Below are positions 9,019-18,020 of a DNA stretch of 64,000 nucleotides, piece after piece; the first letter of the stretch is position 1, and each line of letters begins with the position of its first letter. Position numbers and translations under genes: made by a program. This DNA is from Geodermatophilus africanus (lineage in GTDB: Bacteria > Actinomycetota > Actinomycetes > Mycobacteriales > Geodermatophilaceae): positions 124,001 to 188,000 of the forward strand of contig NZ_FNOT01000004.1 in assembly GCF_900107105.1 (NCBI RefSeq), written 5' to 3'. The notes under the pieces are model-generated. The model saw nothing but the letters and a program-made list of their open reading frames with translations, was not told the DNA's origin and searched no databases.

Positions 9019-9858
9019 CTAGTCGGACTTGGCGGCCACGACGGCGTCGTACACGGTGCGGCGGGGCAGCCCGGTGCGGACGACGACGGCGCGGATGGCG
9101 TCCTTGCGGGTGGCGCCCGCGGCCTCCTCCGCGGCGACCTCCGCGGCGACCTCGGACGGCGACAGCGACGCCGGCGCCGCGGGCGCGCCGCCCACGACCA
9201 GCGTGATCTCGCCGCGCACGCCGTCGGCAGCCCACACGGCCAGCTCGGCGAGGGCCCCCCGGCGGACCTCCTCGTGGGTCTTGGTCAGCTCCCGGCAGAC
9301 GGCGGCCGGGCGGGAGTCCCCGAACGCGGCCGCGGCGTCGGTGAGCGCGTCGACCAGCCGGTGCGGCGACTCGAAGAAGACCATCGTGCGGCGCTCGTCG
9401 GCCAGCCCGGCCAGCCGCGACCGCCGCTCCCCCGCCTTGCGCGGCAGGAAACCCTCGAAGCAGAACCGGTCGACCGGCAGGCCCGACACCGCGAGTGCCG
9501 TCGTCACCGCCGACGGCCCGGGCACCGAGGTGACCTCGACGCCGGCGTCGATCGCGGCGCGCACGAGCGTGTACCCGGGGTCGGAGACCGAGGGCATCCC
9601 GGCGTCGGTGAGCAGCAGGACGGTGCGGCCCTCGGCCAGCGCGGCCAGCAACCCGGGCAGCCGGGAGCGCTCGACCGACTCGTGGAAGGTCACCACCCGG
9701 CCCGACAGCTGCACCTCGAGGTCGGCGGCCAGGCGGTGCAGGCGCCGGGTGTCCTCGACGGCGAGCACGTCCGCGGTCGCCATGGCCGAGCGCAGCCGTG
9801 GGCCGACGTCGCCGGGCTGCCCGAGCGGAGCGCCACCGAGCACCAGCCGTCCGACCAT
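9019..9858 (-). CDS. rsmI: 16S rRNA (cytidine-1402 2'-O)-methyltransferase
   Basis: This 279-residue enzyme transfers methyl from SAM to the 2'-OH of C1402 in the 30S decoding centre. Tetrapyrrole-methylase-fold signatures are clear: RLVLGGAPLGQPGD at the N-terminus, ADVLAVEDTRR, LLTDAGMPSVSDPG, VPGPSAV and FEGFLPRK. The C-terminal helical extension (ATRKDAIRAVV) resembles the small DNA-binding-like tail of RsmI. It is divergent from the protein O-mannosyltransferase gene, a gene order common across actinobacteria. The GTG/ATG at 9858 gives the normal length. Confidence 0.95.
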   Translation of the reverse strand: MVGRLVLGGAPLGQPGDVGPRLRSAMATADVLAVEDTRRLHRLAADLEVQLSGRVVTFHESVERSRLPGLLAALAEGRTVLLLTDAGMPSVSDPGYTLVRAAIDAGVEVTSVPGPSAVTTALAVSGLPVDRFCFEGFLPRKAGERRSRLAGLADERRTMVFFESPHRLVDALTDAAAAFGDSRPAAVCRELTKTHEEVRRGALAELAVWAADGVRGEITLVVGGAPAAPASLSPSEVAAEVAAEEAAGATRKDAIRAVVVRTGLPRRTVYDAVVAAKSD

Positions 9859-9910
9859 GCGCCGAGCCTGTCACGACGACGGCCGTAGGCCCGCCTGCAG
9901 GGGTCGCCCC

Positions 9911-9997
9911 CTGCAGGGTCCCGCCGCGAGCTTGCGAGTGGCGGGGGGCAGGGGGTGTTTCACGAGCTCCGGGGGGCAGGCGGGTCCTTTCACTACC
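9911..9997. repeat. dispersed intergenic hairpin repeat, copy B
   Basis: The longest of the four copies, lying between divergent rsmI and the mannosyltransferase gene. The usual core (CTGCAGGGTCCCGCCGCGAG to GGGGGGCAGGG) is followed by a partial second copy of the GGGGGGCAGG..GGTCCTTT end. This looks like an internal duplication. It ends only 9 bp before the ATG at 10006, so it could form the 5' leader of that mRNA. Confidence 0.75.
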
Positions 9998-10005
9998 CTG
10001 GCCGC

Positions 10006-11535
10006 ATGGCGGTGCTGGCTCCGGATCGCACGGACCGGGAGCCCGGGGAGCTCCGCCCGGCCCGGTCGCGCCGCGGTCGGCTGCCCCGGCCGCGCCGCGA
10101 TACCACCCCGCCGCTGCCGTCGGACCGGGTCCTCGCCTGGGTGCTGACCGCGCTGCTCGGGCTGGGCGCCCTCGCGATCCGGCTGTGGGAGATCGGCTAC
10201 CCGGGCGACCTGCTCTTCGACGAGGCCTACTACCCGCCGCAGGCCCAGGAGCTGCTCGAGTGGGGCCACGAGTACAACCGCGGCTACACGTTCACCGTGC
10301 ACCCGCCGCTGGGCAAGTGGCTGATCGCCGGCGGCATCGGGCTGTTCGGCTACGACTCCTTCGGCTGGCGGTTCCCGTCGGCGGTCGCCGGCAGCATCGC
10401 CGTCGTCGTGCTTGCCCGGCTGACCCGCCGGCTGACCGGCTCGACGCTGCTCGGCCTGGTCGCCGGCCTGCTGCTCGCGCTGGACGGCCTCGCCTTCACC
10501 CTGTCGCGGATCGGCCTGCTCGACGTCTTCCTGCAGGTCTTCGTGGTCTCGGCGGTGGCCTGCCTGGTCGTCGACCGCGACCGGGTCCGGGCCCGGATCC
10601 GGGCAGGGACGGCGACGGCGACGGCGACCGGTTTCGCGCTGGGCCCCCGCGGCTGGCGGCTGGCGGCCGGGTCCCTGTTCGGCTGTGCCTGCGCGGTGAA
10701 GTGGAGCGGGATCTACTTCCTGGCCGCCTTCGCCGTGCTGAGCCTGTTCTGGGACCGCGCCGCCTGGCGCGAGGCCGGCGTTCCGCGGCCGACGGTCACC
10801 GCCGCGCGCCGCGGCCTGCCCGGTGCGCTGTGGGCGCTGGCCGCCGTCCCGGTGCTGAGCTACCTCGCCAGCTTCACGGGGTGGTTCCTCGGGGAGACCT
10901 CGCAGGGCAAGGCGTGGGCGCAGCAGCACCCGGAGACGGCGTTCCCGTGGGTCCCCGACGCGCTGCGGTCGCTGTGGCACCAGCACGCCGAGTGGCTGAC
11001 CTTCCACAACGGCCTGTCCACGCCGCACCCGTGGGAGTCCGGGCCGTGGAGCTGGCTGGTCAACGGCCGGCCGATCCTGCTGTGGAACCCGCAGGGGCTC
11101 ACCGACGCGGCCGGCGAGCCGGTGATCCGCTACATCCTCATGCTGGGGACGCCGACCCTCTGGTTGGCCTTCGCGCCGGCGCTGGTCTGGCTGGCCTGGC
11201 GGCTGGTCGCGCGGCGGGACCCGGCCGCGATCGTGGTCGCCGTCGCGGTCGCCGCCGGCTGGGGCACCTGGTTCCTCAACCCCGAGCGCACGATGTTCGC
11301 GTTCTACACCGCCCCGGTCCTGCCGTTCTTCGTGCTGGCCGTCGTCCTGGTGCTGCAGGACGTGCTGGGCCGGCCCGGCGCCCCGCGGCTGCGCCGGCAG
11401 GTCGGCCTGGGCGTCGTCGCGCTCTACGTCGGCGTGGTGGCGGCGACCTTCGTGTACTTCCTGCCCGTGCTCACCGGCGAGCCGCTGTCGCGGGCGGAGT
11501 GGCTGGACCGGATGTGGTTCCCGTCGTGGTTCTGA
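10006..11535 (+). CDS. pmt: dolichyl-phosphate-mannose-protein mannosyltransferase (PMT family)
   Basis: This 509-residue GT39-family membrane enzyme transfers mannose from polyprenyl-phosphomannose to Ser/Thr of secreted proteins as they pass through Sec. It has about ten hydrophobic segments. The key first-loop acidic pair is seen in LLFDEAYYPPQAQELLEWG, followed by the conserved HPPLGKWLIAGG. A later loop has SPHPWESGPWSW-like residues near 340-350 (STPHPWESGPWSWL). The upstream frame is open, but ATG 10006 is preferred for family length. It is divergent from rsmI and followed after 16 bp by an enoyl-CoA hydratase, so these two may be co-transcribed. Substrates could include the secreted proteins encoded at 12-18 kb (inference). 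Confidence 0.93.
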   Translation: MAVLAPDRTDREPGELRPARSRRGRLPRPRRDTTPPLPSDRVLAWVLTALLGLGALAIRLWEIGYPGDLLFDEAYYPPQAQELLEWGHEYNRGYTFTVHPPLGKWLIAGGIGLFGYDSFGWRFPSAVAGSIAVVVLARLTRRLTGSTLLGLVAGLLLALDGLAFTLSRIGLLDVFLQVFVVSAVACLVVDRDRVRARIRAGTATATATGFALGPRGWRLAAGSLFGCACAVKWSGIYFLAAFAVLSLFWDRAAWREAGVPRPTVTAARRGLPGALWALAAVPVLSYLASFTGWFLGETSQGKAWAQQHPETAFPWVPDALRSLWHQHAEWLTFHNGLSTPHPWESGPWSWLVNGRPILLWNPQGLTDAAGEPVIRYILMLGTPTLWLAFAPALVWLAWRLVARRDPAAIVVAVAVAAGWGTWFLNPERTMFAFYTAPVLPFFVLAVVLVLQDVLGRPGAPRLRRQVGLGVVALYVGVVAATFVYFLPVLTGEPLSRAEWLDRMWFPSWF

Positions 11536-11551
11536 CCGAGGGAGGCCGACG

Positions 11552-12334
11552 ATGACCGACCAGCCGGTGCGCACGGAGGTGGACGGCGACGTCTGGCGGG
11601 TGACGCTGGACTCGCCGGGGACCGGCAACGCCGTCGACCCGGCGATGGCCGCGGCGCTCGGCGAGGCGCTGCGCACCCGGCCGCCGGAGACCCGGGCGGT
11701 GCTGCTGCTGGCCGAGGGCGAGCGCTTCTGCGTCGGCGGCGACGTGCGCGGCTTCGCGGCCGCCGACGACCCGGGCACCGAGGTGGGCCGGTTGGCCGCC
11801 GACTGGCACGAGGTGGTGCGGGCACTGCTGGCCAGCCCGGTGCCGGTGGTCGCCGGGGTGCACGGCGCGGTCGCCGGAGCGGGGGTCGGGCTGCTCGGCG
11901 CCTGCGACGTCGTCGTCTGCGCCCGCTCGACGCGGATCCGGCCCGCCTACGGCGCGATCGGCTTGTCCCCGGACGGCGGCACGTCCTGGACCCTCGCGCA
12001 CGCCCTCGGCCCGGCGCGCGCCCTGGACCTCACGCTGACCGACGGCACGCTGGACGCGGCGGCGGCCCACGCGTGCGGCCTGGTCGCCCGGCTGGTGCCC
12101 GACGACGAGCTGCGCACGGCCGCCACCGAGCTCGCCCACGCGCTCGCCGCCGGGCCGGTGCGGGCGATGGTGCGCACCCGTGCGCTGGTCCGCGGCGCCG
12201 CCGTCCGCACGCTCGACGAGCAGCTGGACGACGAGGCGCGGCTGATCGCCGAGTCGGCCGCCGACCCGGAGGGCCGGGAGGGTGTGCGGGCCTTCGTCGA
12301 GAAGCGCCGGCCGGACTTCCGCGCCGCCCGCTGA
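11552..12334 (+). CDS. enoyl-CoA hydratase/isomerase family protein
   Basis: The 260-residue crotonase-fold protein acts on acyl-CoA thioesters. The oxyanion-hole segments are visible: GERFCVGGDVRGF (first backbone NH) and VHGAVAGAGVGLLGACDVVV (second). The region after SPDGGTSWTL is where catalytic Glu or Asp residues vary, so the exact reaction (hydration, isomerisation or hydrolysis) cannot be assigned. A CoA-side C-terminal helix (EGVRAFVEKRRPDF) is typical. It starts with ATG preceded by GAGGGAGG, 16 bp after the mannosyltransferase stop. It converges on a secreted-protein gene. Confidence 0.88.
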   Translation: MTDQPVRTEVDGDVWRVTLDSPGTGNAVDPAMAAALGEALRTRPPETRAVLLLAEGERFCVGGDVRGFAAADDPGTEVGRLAADWHEVVRALLASPVPVVAGVHGAVAGAGVGLLGACDVVVCARSTRIRPAYGAIGLSPDGGTSWTLAHALGPARALDLTLTDGTLDAAAAHACGLVARLVPDDELRTAATELAHALAAGPVRAMVRTRALVRGAAVRTLDEQLDDEARLIAESAADPEGREGVRAFVEKRRPDFRAAR

Positions 12335-12369
12335 ACGCTCCGCGACTGCTGAGCGCTCCGCGACGCCGG

Positions 12370-13416
12370 TCAGCAGTTCGGGGTCAGCGTGGTGGTCACG
12401 ACGGACGACGCCCACGTGCCGCGGTTGGCCCAGACGCGGTAGGTGTAGGTCGTGCCGTTCACCAGGCCCGTGTCGGTGACGGTCGTCGTCCCCATCGGCG
12501 CGCTGCTCGTCGCCTGGACCGTCCCCCCCACGACGCGCTCGCCCCGGTAGCCGTCGGCCCAGGCGCTGGGGGTCGCCGTCCAGGACAGGGACGCGCCGAC
12601 CTGCTGGAGGGCAGGACGCAGGACGACCGTCTGGGCGATCCACGCGGTCGTGGAGCCGGACGTCGTCGAGGTGCGCTGCGGGACGGCGCCCGGCCCCGCG
12701 AACGCCTCGTCGGCCGCGGTGACGGTCTCGCTGTCCGAGCTGTGCGTCCAGAGCGCGTTGGTGCCCGTCGGGGTGGGGGGTTGCCCACCGCTCCTGGTCA
12801 GGAGGTGGACGACCACCGCACCCGTCGCCGTCGTCGTCAGCGCCGGCGTGGTCGCGGTCTCGCCGGAGCCCGTGGACCCACCGGCGACGGCGACGGGGGC
12901 GCTCCCGCTGACCCCCCGGTAGGCCACGATCCCCCCCACCATGTCGCCGGTCTCCGAGGCGGGGCGGGCGAAGTCCGCAGCCGGCTCGGTCCCCGCGGCG
13001 ACCTTCCAGTAGACGGCGGAGGTCATGACGCCCCCGCTCGTGTCCGGCAGGGTGATCCGGGTCCAGTCGCCGGGTGCCGTGAGCGGCGAGGTGCCGTAGT
13101 AGGCCACCTGCGCGACCAGCACGTCGCCCGCCGCGGTCCCGGGCGGGGGGATGAGCGTGAGCGGCGAGAGCTCCGTCGAGGCGAGGGCCCCCCGCAGGAC
13201 GATGGGTGCGTACGTGCAGTTCCGCGAGGCGACCAGGCCGGACGGCGGCTGGAGCCGGTCGGCGGCCAGGGAGTTGGTCGGGGTACCCGTCGTGGCCGAG
13301 AACGCCGCGTGCACCGACGGGAGCGCCAGCGCGGCGACGAGCAGCGCGAGCGCAGCGACCAGACCGGCCAGGCGGGCTCCGGGAGCCCGGCGGGCACGCC
13401 GGTGCGGCCTGTCCAT
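12370..13416 (-). CDS. secreted protein with camelysin-like signal and C-terminal Fn3-like region
   Basis: The 348-residue precursor has a basic N-terminus and a hydrophobic core ending SVHAAFSATTGTPTNSL. This resembles the signal region and first strand of the neighbouring TasA/camelysin-like proteins. The body is Ser/Thr/Gly-rich beta sequence, consistent with a surface domain. The last 90 residues (LSWTATPSAWADGYRGERVVGG to TYTYRVWA) look like a fibronectin type III module. It ends in a lone Cys. It is the last gene of the same-strand surface cluster, 136 bp after the GGDEF gene. The upstream open frame is a shadow; ATG 13416 directly precedes the signal. Confidence 0.78.
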   Translation of the reverse strand: MDRPHRRARRAPGARLAGLVAALALLVAALALPSVHAAFSATTGTPTNSLAADRLQPPSGLVASRNCTYAPIVLRGALASTELSPLTLIPPPGTAAGDVLVAQVAYYGTSPLTAPGDWTRITLPDTSGGVMTSAVYWKVAAGTEPAADFARPASETGDMVGGIVAYRGVSGSAPVAVAGGSTGSGETATTPALTTTATGAVVVHLLTRSGGQPPTPTGTNALWTHSSDSETVTAADEAFAGPGAVPQRTSTTSGSTTAWIAQTVVLRPALQQVGASLSWTATPSAWADGYRGERVVGGTVQATSSAPMGTTTVTDTGLVNGTTYTYRVWANRGTWASSVVTTTLTPNC

Positions 13417-13552
13417 CGTCACCCCCTCCCGTCCGGTCTCGCGCGCCTGGATCCTCGGTCCAGGCATCGGCACCGGTCCGCCGGGGCTTGAGCTCTCCAC
13501 GGCCGGCCACCGCACCCCACTCCGGAGGAGGGAGGAGCGCCACGCCCCCCGA

Positions 13553-15217
13553 TCAGAGGGCCGCGTGCGCCCGAGGGGTGGGCACCGGCGGGAGGGGGAT
13601 CCGCGTGACGGTCGCCTCGTCGACGGCGACGCCGCTGACCGGGCCCTCCGCACCCGCCATGCGGGCCTGGTCCCGCCCGCCGGCCTTGGCGGCGTACAGC
13701 GCCGTGTCGGCCGTGGCGAGGAGTTCCGCGGCGGAGAGGCCGGCGCCGTGCTGGCAGGCGATGCCCAGGCTCGCCGTGATCGGCCGCGGCGCCTCCACCT
13801 CGCGGAGCACCGTGCGCAACCGGCGGGCGACCGCGACGGCGTCGTCCGCCGTGGCGCCGGGCAGGACCAGCGCGAACTCCTCACCGCCGTAGCGCGCGGC
13901 GACGTCGCCGGGCCGCACGCAGGCCCGCAGCGCTGCGCCGACCCCCCGCAGGACGTCGTCGCCGGCCTGGTGCCCGTAGGTGTCGTTGAGCTTCTTGAAG
14001 TGGTCGAGGTCGATGATCAGGACCGACACCGGCGCACCGCTGCGGGCGGCGACCGCCAGCTCCCGATCGAACGCGGCGTCGAAGGCCCGGCGGTTGGCCA
14101 CCCCGGTGAGGCCGTCGGTGAGCGCGCTGGCCTGCAGGTGCTCCAGCAACGCGACGCGGGCGAACGCCGTCGCGGCGTGCGCCACCGCCTGCTCGGCGAC
14201 ACCGACCCGGCGTCGCTCGATGCGCGAGCCGCTGCGCGCGTCGTCCTGGAAGGTCAGGACACCGCTGCCGGAGCCGTCCAGCCCGAACGGGACGGCGACC
14301 ACCCGCCGCGCGCCCTCGAGCACCTCGTCGACCCACGGGTCGGGGCCCTTCATGGCCGCCAGGACCGTGCTGCCCCGGTCGACCGCTGCGGCGAGCAGCG
14401 ACCCCGGGAGCGGAACGCCGACCGGCCGCAGGGGCTCGGCGTCCCGGTCCCGGTGCTTGCGGACGGCCAGGTCGACCGCCGGCACCGCGCTGCCCTCGGG
14501 TACGTGGCAGTGCACCGCGGCCAGGGGCGAGTCGGCGGCGTCGACGGTGAAGTCGAGCAGCGCCTCGGCGACCTTGGCGCCGGTGTCCGCCTCGTGCAGG
14601 GCGCCCGCCAGCCGGCGCAGCGCCTCCTCGTCGTAGCGCCGGCGACGCAGCTCGCGCTCGTTCACCGCGCCGAGGCCCGAGGTCATCACCGCGGTCACCC
14701 AGACGGCGACGAGGAACACTCCGTAGGGCAGGGAGTCGAAGCCCTGGACGGTGCCGTGTGCGGGCAGCAGGGCCGTGTCGACCGCCTTGAGGACAGACAT
14801 GACCACGAGGGAGTGCCACAGCGCGAGCTTCAGTCCGGTGCGGAACGAGCCGAGCAGCGTGACGCAGATGACGTGCAGGACGATCACGTACACCACCGGC
14901 CCGGAGATGCCCCCGGCGACGTAGAGCGCCCACCCCAGGTGGACCGCGTCGAGGATGACCGGCACCGTGATCGCCGCCACCGCCCAACGGCGGCCGAGCG
15001 CCGACAGCTTCTGCAGCACGAGTCCGACGGCCAGCAGGACGGCCCCGGGGACGGCGAGGGTCTCCACCGGGGGTGTCTCCGCCGTCCGCGTGGCCACCCA
15101 CGCCACGACCGGCAGGACGACGACCACGCCGATGCGGACGGCGAGCAGCCACCGGAGGCGGTCGGCCAGGGGCAGGTTGTCCAGGGAGCCCTGTGGGGAC
15201 GCAGGTGTCTGGCTCAT
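13553..15217 (-). CDS. membrane-bound GGDEF diguanylate cyclase
   Basis: This 554-residue protein would make cyclic di-GMP. The N-terminal half has about six transmembrane segments (residues 25-190). The middle (about 205-365) resembles a GAF-like sensor. The C-terminal half is a GGDEF domain with the active A-site motif YGGEEF and the preceding LIIDLDHFKKLNDTYGHQAGD. No EAL domain follows. Its ATG overlaps the stop of the surface-protein gene upstream (ATGA), so translation is coupled. Its place at the end of a secreted-protein/signal-peptidase operon suggests it ties c-di-GMP to surface-matrix production; that link is inference. The much longer open frame upstream is not coding. Confidence 0.93.
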   Translation of the reverse strand: MSQTPASPQGSLDNLPLADRLRWLLAVRIGVVVVLPVVAWVATRTAETPPVETLAVPGAVLLAVGLVLQKLSALGRRWAVAAITVPVILDAVHLGWALYVAGGISGPVVYVIVLHVICVTLLGSFRTGLKLALWHSLVVMSVLKAVDTALLPAHGTVQGFDSLPYGVFLVAVWVTAVMTSGLGAVNERELRRRRYDEEALRRLAGALHEADTGAKVAEALLDFTVDAADSPLAAVHCHVPEGSAVPAVDLAVRKHRDRDAEPLRPVGVPLPGSLLAAAVDRGSTVLAAMKGPDPWVDEVLEGARRVVAVPFGLDGSGSGVLTFQDDARSGSRIERRRVGVAEQAVAHAATAFARVALLEHLQASALTDGLTGVANRRAFDAAFDRELAVAARSGAPVSVLIIDLDHFKKLNDTYGHQAGDDVLRGVGAALRACVRPGDVAARYGGEEFALVLPGATADDAVAVARRLRTVLREVEAPRPITASLGIACQHGAGLSAAELLATADTALYAAKAGGRDQARMAGAEGPVSGVAVDEATVTRIPLPPVPTPRAHAAL

Positions 15218-16353
15218 GTGGGTGCCGTCCTCGGCAGCTCGGGGAAGTCTCGGAAGTCGTTCAGTTCCTGGTGGACGCGGGCCAGCGCCAGCTTCGGGTC
15301 CCGCCGGTCGAGCCGGCCCTGCACGGCGAGGAACCCCGCCACGAGGGCGACCAGCGCGAGCGGGAACTGGCCGTCCTCCACGACCGCGAGCGCCGTCTCC
15401 CCCACCGCGGCGGCCACCTCCGCGACCGTCGTGGGGGACGCCTCCAGCGGCGGCGCCTGGACGACGTCGCCGGTGCCCCGTGGCGGGTCCCCGCCGGGAT
15501 CGGTCACCGGCGGCACCGGGGTGGCGCCCGGGGTCTCGGAGGGGACCGGCGTGGGCTCGGGCGTCGGGACGGCGCTCGGCGTGGACGTCGGCACGGCGCT
15601 CGGGGTCGGGGTCGGGGTCGGGACGGCGCTCGGCGTCGCGACGGGTGCGGGCGTGGGCTCGGGAGCCGGCGCCGGGGCCTCCGGTGCGGGCACCGGGACC
15701 GGGGCCGGCTCGGGCGTCGGCTCGAGGACGGGCTCGACGTCGAGCGCCCAGACGAAGGTGGCCGCGGCCCGCAGGCCCTGCGCCCGGGGGTCGTCGAGGA
15801 CCGTCACGGTGACCCGGTAGACCGTCGACGGCACGCTCCCGGGCCGCCAGCCGGTCGGGATCCCCGCGGCGGCGGTCCGGGGCAGCTGGTCCAGCGTCCC
15901 GCTCCAGGCGGGCACGCCGGTGAAGGACGCACACCGGCTCGGGTCGCCGAGCGTGCCCCGCTCGACGGCCAGGGACAGGTAGGGCGCGAGGTCGTCCTCG
16001 GCGACGTCGGCGCTCAGCGTCACCTCGCTGAACGACTGGGCCGACCCGGTCACCGCCAGCGCCACGCACGCGGTCTCGGTGTGCCCCGGGCGCAGGCCGG
16101 TGGAGGTGAACAGCGCCGCGCCACCGCGGTCGTCGACCAGGCTGACTGCACTGGTGCTCGCGGCGGCCGGCTCGACCGGGTGCGGGACCCACCCGGCGCC
16201 CAGGTGGGCGAGCAGGGCGGCGCCGACGAGCCAGGCGGCGCCCCGGCTGCTCCTCGGCAGGCGCGGGGACGCGGGCGCGACTGGTGGACGCACACCTCTC
16301 CCCTCCCTCGTCGAGGTCGCGTCCGGCCGTCGGGACCGGTCTCGCTCGCTCAT
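15214..16353 (-). CDS. camelysin/TasA-like surface protein with Pro-rich stalk and C-terminal anchor
   Basis: The 379-residue protein has a basic N-terminal region and one hydrophobic signal or anchor (residues 38-58). A beta-rich domain (about 65-205) shares the pattern of the neighbouring TasA-like protein (GGAALFTSTGLRPGHTETACVAL; YLSLAVERG). Then comes a roughly 80-residue stalk of repeated Thr/Pro/Ala/Val units (TPSAVPTPTPTPSAVPTSTP), a C-terminal hydrophobic segment (FPLALVALVAGFLAVQG) and a charged tail. This is a surface-exposed, membrane-anchored design. The Thr/Pro-rich stalk is a plausible O-mannosylation target. It starts 43 bp after the signal-peptidase stop and overlaps the GGDEF gene. 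Confidence 0.82.
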   Translation of the reverse strand: MSERDRSRRPDATSTREGRGVRPPVAPASPRLPRSSRGAAWLVGAALLAHLGAGWVPHPVEPAAASTSAVSLVDDRGGAALFTSTGLRPGHTETACVALAVTGSAQSFSEVTLSADVAEDDLAPYLSLAVERGTLGDPSRCASFTGVPAWSGTLDQLPRTAAAGIPTGWRPGSVPSTVYRVTVTVLDDPRAQGLRAAATFVWALDVEPVLEPTPEPAPVPVPAPEAPAPAPEPTPAPVATPSAVPTPTPTPSAVPTSTPSAVPTPEPTPVPSETPGATPVPPVTDPGGDPPRGTGDVVQAPPLEASPTTVAEVAAAVGETALAVVEDGQFPLALVALVAGFLAVQGRLDRRDPKLALARVHQELNDFRDFPELPRTAPT

Positions 16354-16396
16354 GTCTTCGGCCGGGCGCGGCGGATGTTGAGCAGGAGGGCAGCGG

Positions 16397-17098
16397 TCAC
16401 GCGCCGGCGGGACCGGCCACCTGCGGCGTCCCGCCGCGCACGCCGGCCGGGCGCTGGCCCGCGGGGGGCACGGGCGGCAGCCCGGCGCGGCGGACGAGGC
16501 GGTCGGCAGCCGGGGAGTCGGCGAGCCGGTCGGCGCTGGTGCGGCCGCGGGGGCCCGCGGGCCGGCCGGTGACGACGACGGTCGCGGCCGCGAGCAGGGC
16601 GGCGAGCGCGGCCAGGGAACCCCACTGCCCGGCGAACCGCCAGTACGCGGGGAGCCCGACGTAGGGGACGCGCAGCTGCGCCTCGCCGATGACGCTCGAG
16701 GCCGGCACGTGGGTGGTGTCGTCGCTCTGGTTGGCGTCGCCGCGCGTGACCAGATCCCCGCGCGCGTCGAAGGCGACGAGGCGGTGCAGCACCAGCCGGT
16801 CGGCTCCCTCGGGGTCCGGGAACAGCAGCACCTGTCCCGGCTGCAGGTCCTGCGGCGGCACCGGACGCGTCAGCACGACGTCGCCGGCCGAGAGCCGCGG
16901 CTCCATCGAGCCGGAGACGACCACGTGGCCCTGGAAGCCCGCCAGTCGCGGCGCGAGGGCGAGGACCACCAGGCCGGCCAGCGCCACCAGCACGGCCGCG
17001 ACGACCACGCGGAGCACGACGGCCGGACGGAGGCTCCGCCCGGGGGACGCGGGCACGCGGTTCCGCGGTGCGCCGCCGACGAGGAGAGGCGCGGTCAC
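16397..17098 (-). CDS. SipW/ER-type signal peptidase I
   Basis: This 233-residue membrane protease removes signal peptides. The catalytic region reads HVVVSGSMEPRLSAGDVVL, with the nucleophile Ser in SGSMEP. LVLHRLVAF supplies His in place of the bacterial Lys, and TRGDANQSDD supplies the Asp. This Ser-His-Asp set defines the ER/archaeal/SipW type, distinct from housekeeping LepB. Transmembrane helices flank the domain (about 25-47 and 160-180). Its GTG overlaps the stop of the TasA-like gene (GTGA). In Bacillus, SipW processes TasA-type fibre proteins; the coupling here suggests the same pairing. Confidence 0.93.
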   Translation of the reverse strand: MTAPLLVGGAPRNRVPASPGRSLRPAVVLRVVVAAVLVALAGLVVLALAPRLAGFQGHVVVSGSMEPRLSAGDVVLTRPVPPQDLQPGQVLLFPDPEGADRLVLHRLVAFDARGDLVTRGDANQSDDTTHVPASSVIGEAQLRVPYVGLPAYWRFAGQWGSLAALAALLAAATVVVTGRPAGPRGRTSADRLADSPAADRLVRRAGLPPVPPAGQRPAGVRGGTPQVAGPAGA

Positions 17099-17748
17099 GG
17101 GGTGTTCTGCGCTTCCCAGGTGAACGTGGCGCTGGACTGGGTGTTCTGCGCCCCGTTGTCGTCCTTGACGGCGTAGGTGATCCGCAGCGTCAGGTGCGTG
17201 TTCTGCGTGGTACCGGCGCTGACGAGCAGACCGCTGCCGAAGTCCCGGTGGGTGGCCTTGAGGTGGGTCAGGGTCCGCGTCTGGTCGGCCGGGCCGTTGG
17301 CCTGCGCGGTGTTGTACAGGAACGTCGGCGTGGACGTGGGGGTGAAGCCGGTGCAGTCGGCCGCCACCGCGGTGTTCGCCGCGACGTCGGCGCCCCGCTC
17401 CACGCTCATCACGAGGTAGGGGTCGAGGGAGGTGGCGCCGGTGGGTGGCGTCGCTGCATGCATGCGGATGTCCGCGGGCAGGTCGCCGGTGTAGTCGATC
17501 CGGATGCAGCGCGACCGGCTCGAGCCGGGCTTGAGGGCGCCGTCGCTGGCGGTGGTGAAGAGGGCCGCCCCGCTGTCGCTGTCGCCGAGGACGACGCTGC
17601 CGGTCTGCCAGGAGTTGCCGGCGTTGCCGGTGCTGGCCGAGAAAGCGGCGTGGGTCGAGCCCCAGGTCAGGGCGAGGCTCAGCACCAGGCCGACGGGCAC
17701 CGCGACGGGGAGCACGGTGCGACGGGCTCGAGAGGCGCGCTGGTGCAC
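17095..17748 (-). CDS. secreted camelysin/TasA-like protein
   Basis: The 217-residue precursor has a basic start, a hydrophobic core (residues 12-33) and the cleavage region THAAFSASTGNAGNSWQTGSV, typical of SipW-dependent substrates. The mature part is beta-rich with Ser/Thr, including YLVMSVERGADV and LTLRITYAVKDDNGAQNT, and has a Cys pair. In this family such proteins form extracellular fibres or act as camelysin-type surface proteins (M73 family). GTG 17748 has a GAAGGAG ribosome site. It is the first gene of a coupled operon with the signal peptidase, anchored surface protein and diguanylate cyclase. Confidence 0.85.
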   Translation of the reverse strand: MHQRASRARRTVLPVAVPVGLVLSLALTWGSTHAAFSASTGNAGNSWQTGSVVLGDSDSGAALFTTASDGALKPGSSRSRCIRIDYTGDLPADIRMHAATPPTGATSLDPYLVMSVERGADVAANTAVAADCTGFTPTSTPTFLYNTAQANGPADQTRTLTHLKATHRDFGSGLLVSAGTTQNTHLTLRITYAVKDDNGAQNTQSSATFTWEAQNTP

Positions 17749-18020
17749 GGCAACTCCTTCGGCAGCGGCGGGACGCAGCGACCTGCGTTCCTCGACACCA
17801 GGGCATCGACACCGCGGTCCGAGCCCTGAGGAGCCCGGCGGGACAGGTCACCCGATCGGGTGGGGACACTCGATCGCGCACTGCCGTCGGCCGAGGGCAC
17901 CGGCTCCACGGCGCGCCGGGCCGGGTTGCGGACGGATCTCGCGGGCGGCCAGGCTGCGGGGAGCCTGACCGGCGGAGTCGCCACCACTGGGACGATCGAC
18001 TACGGCACGAGGAGGCGGCC

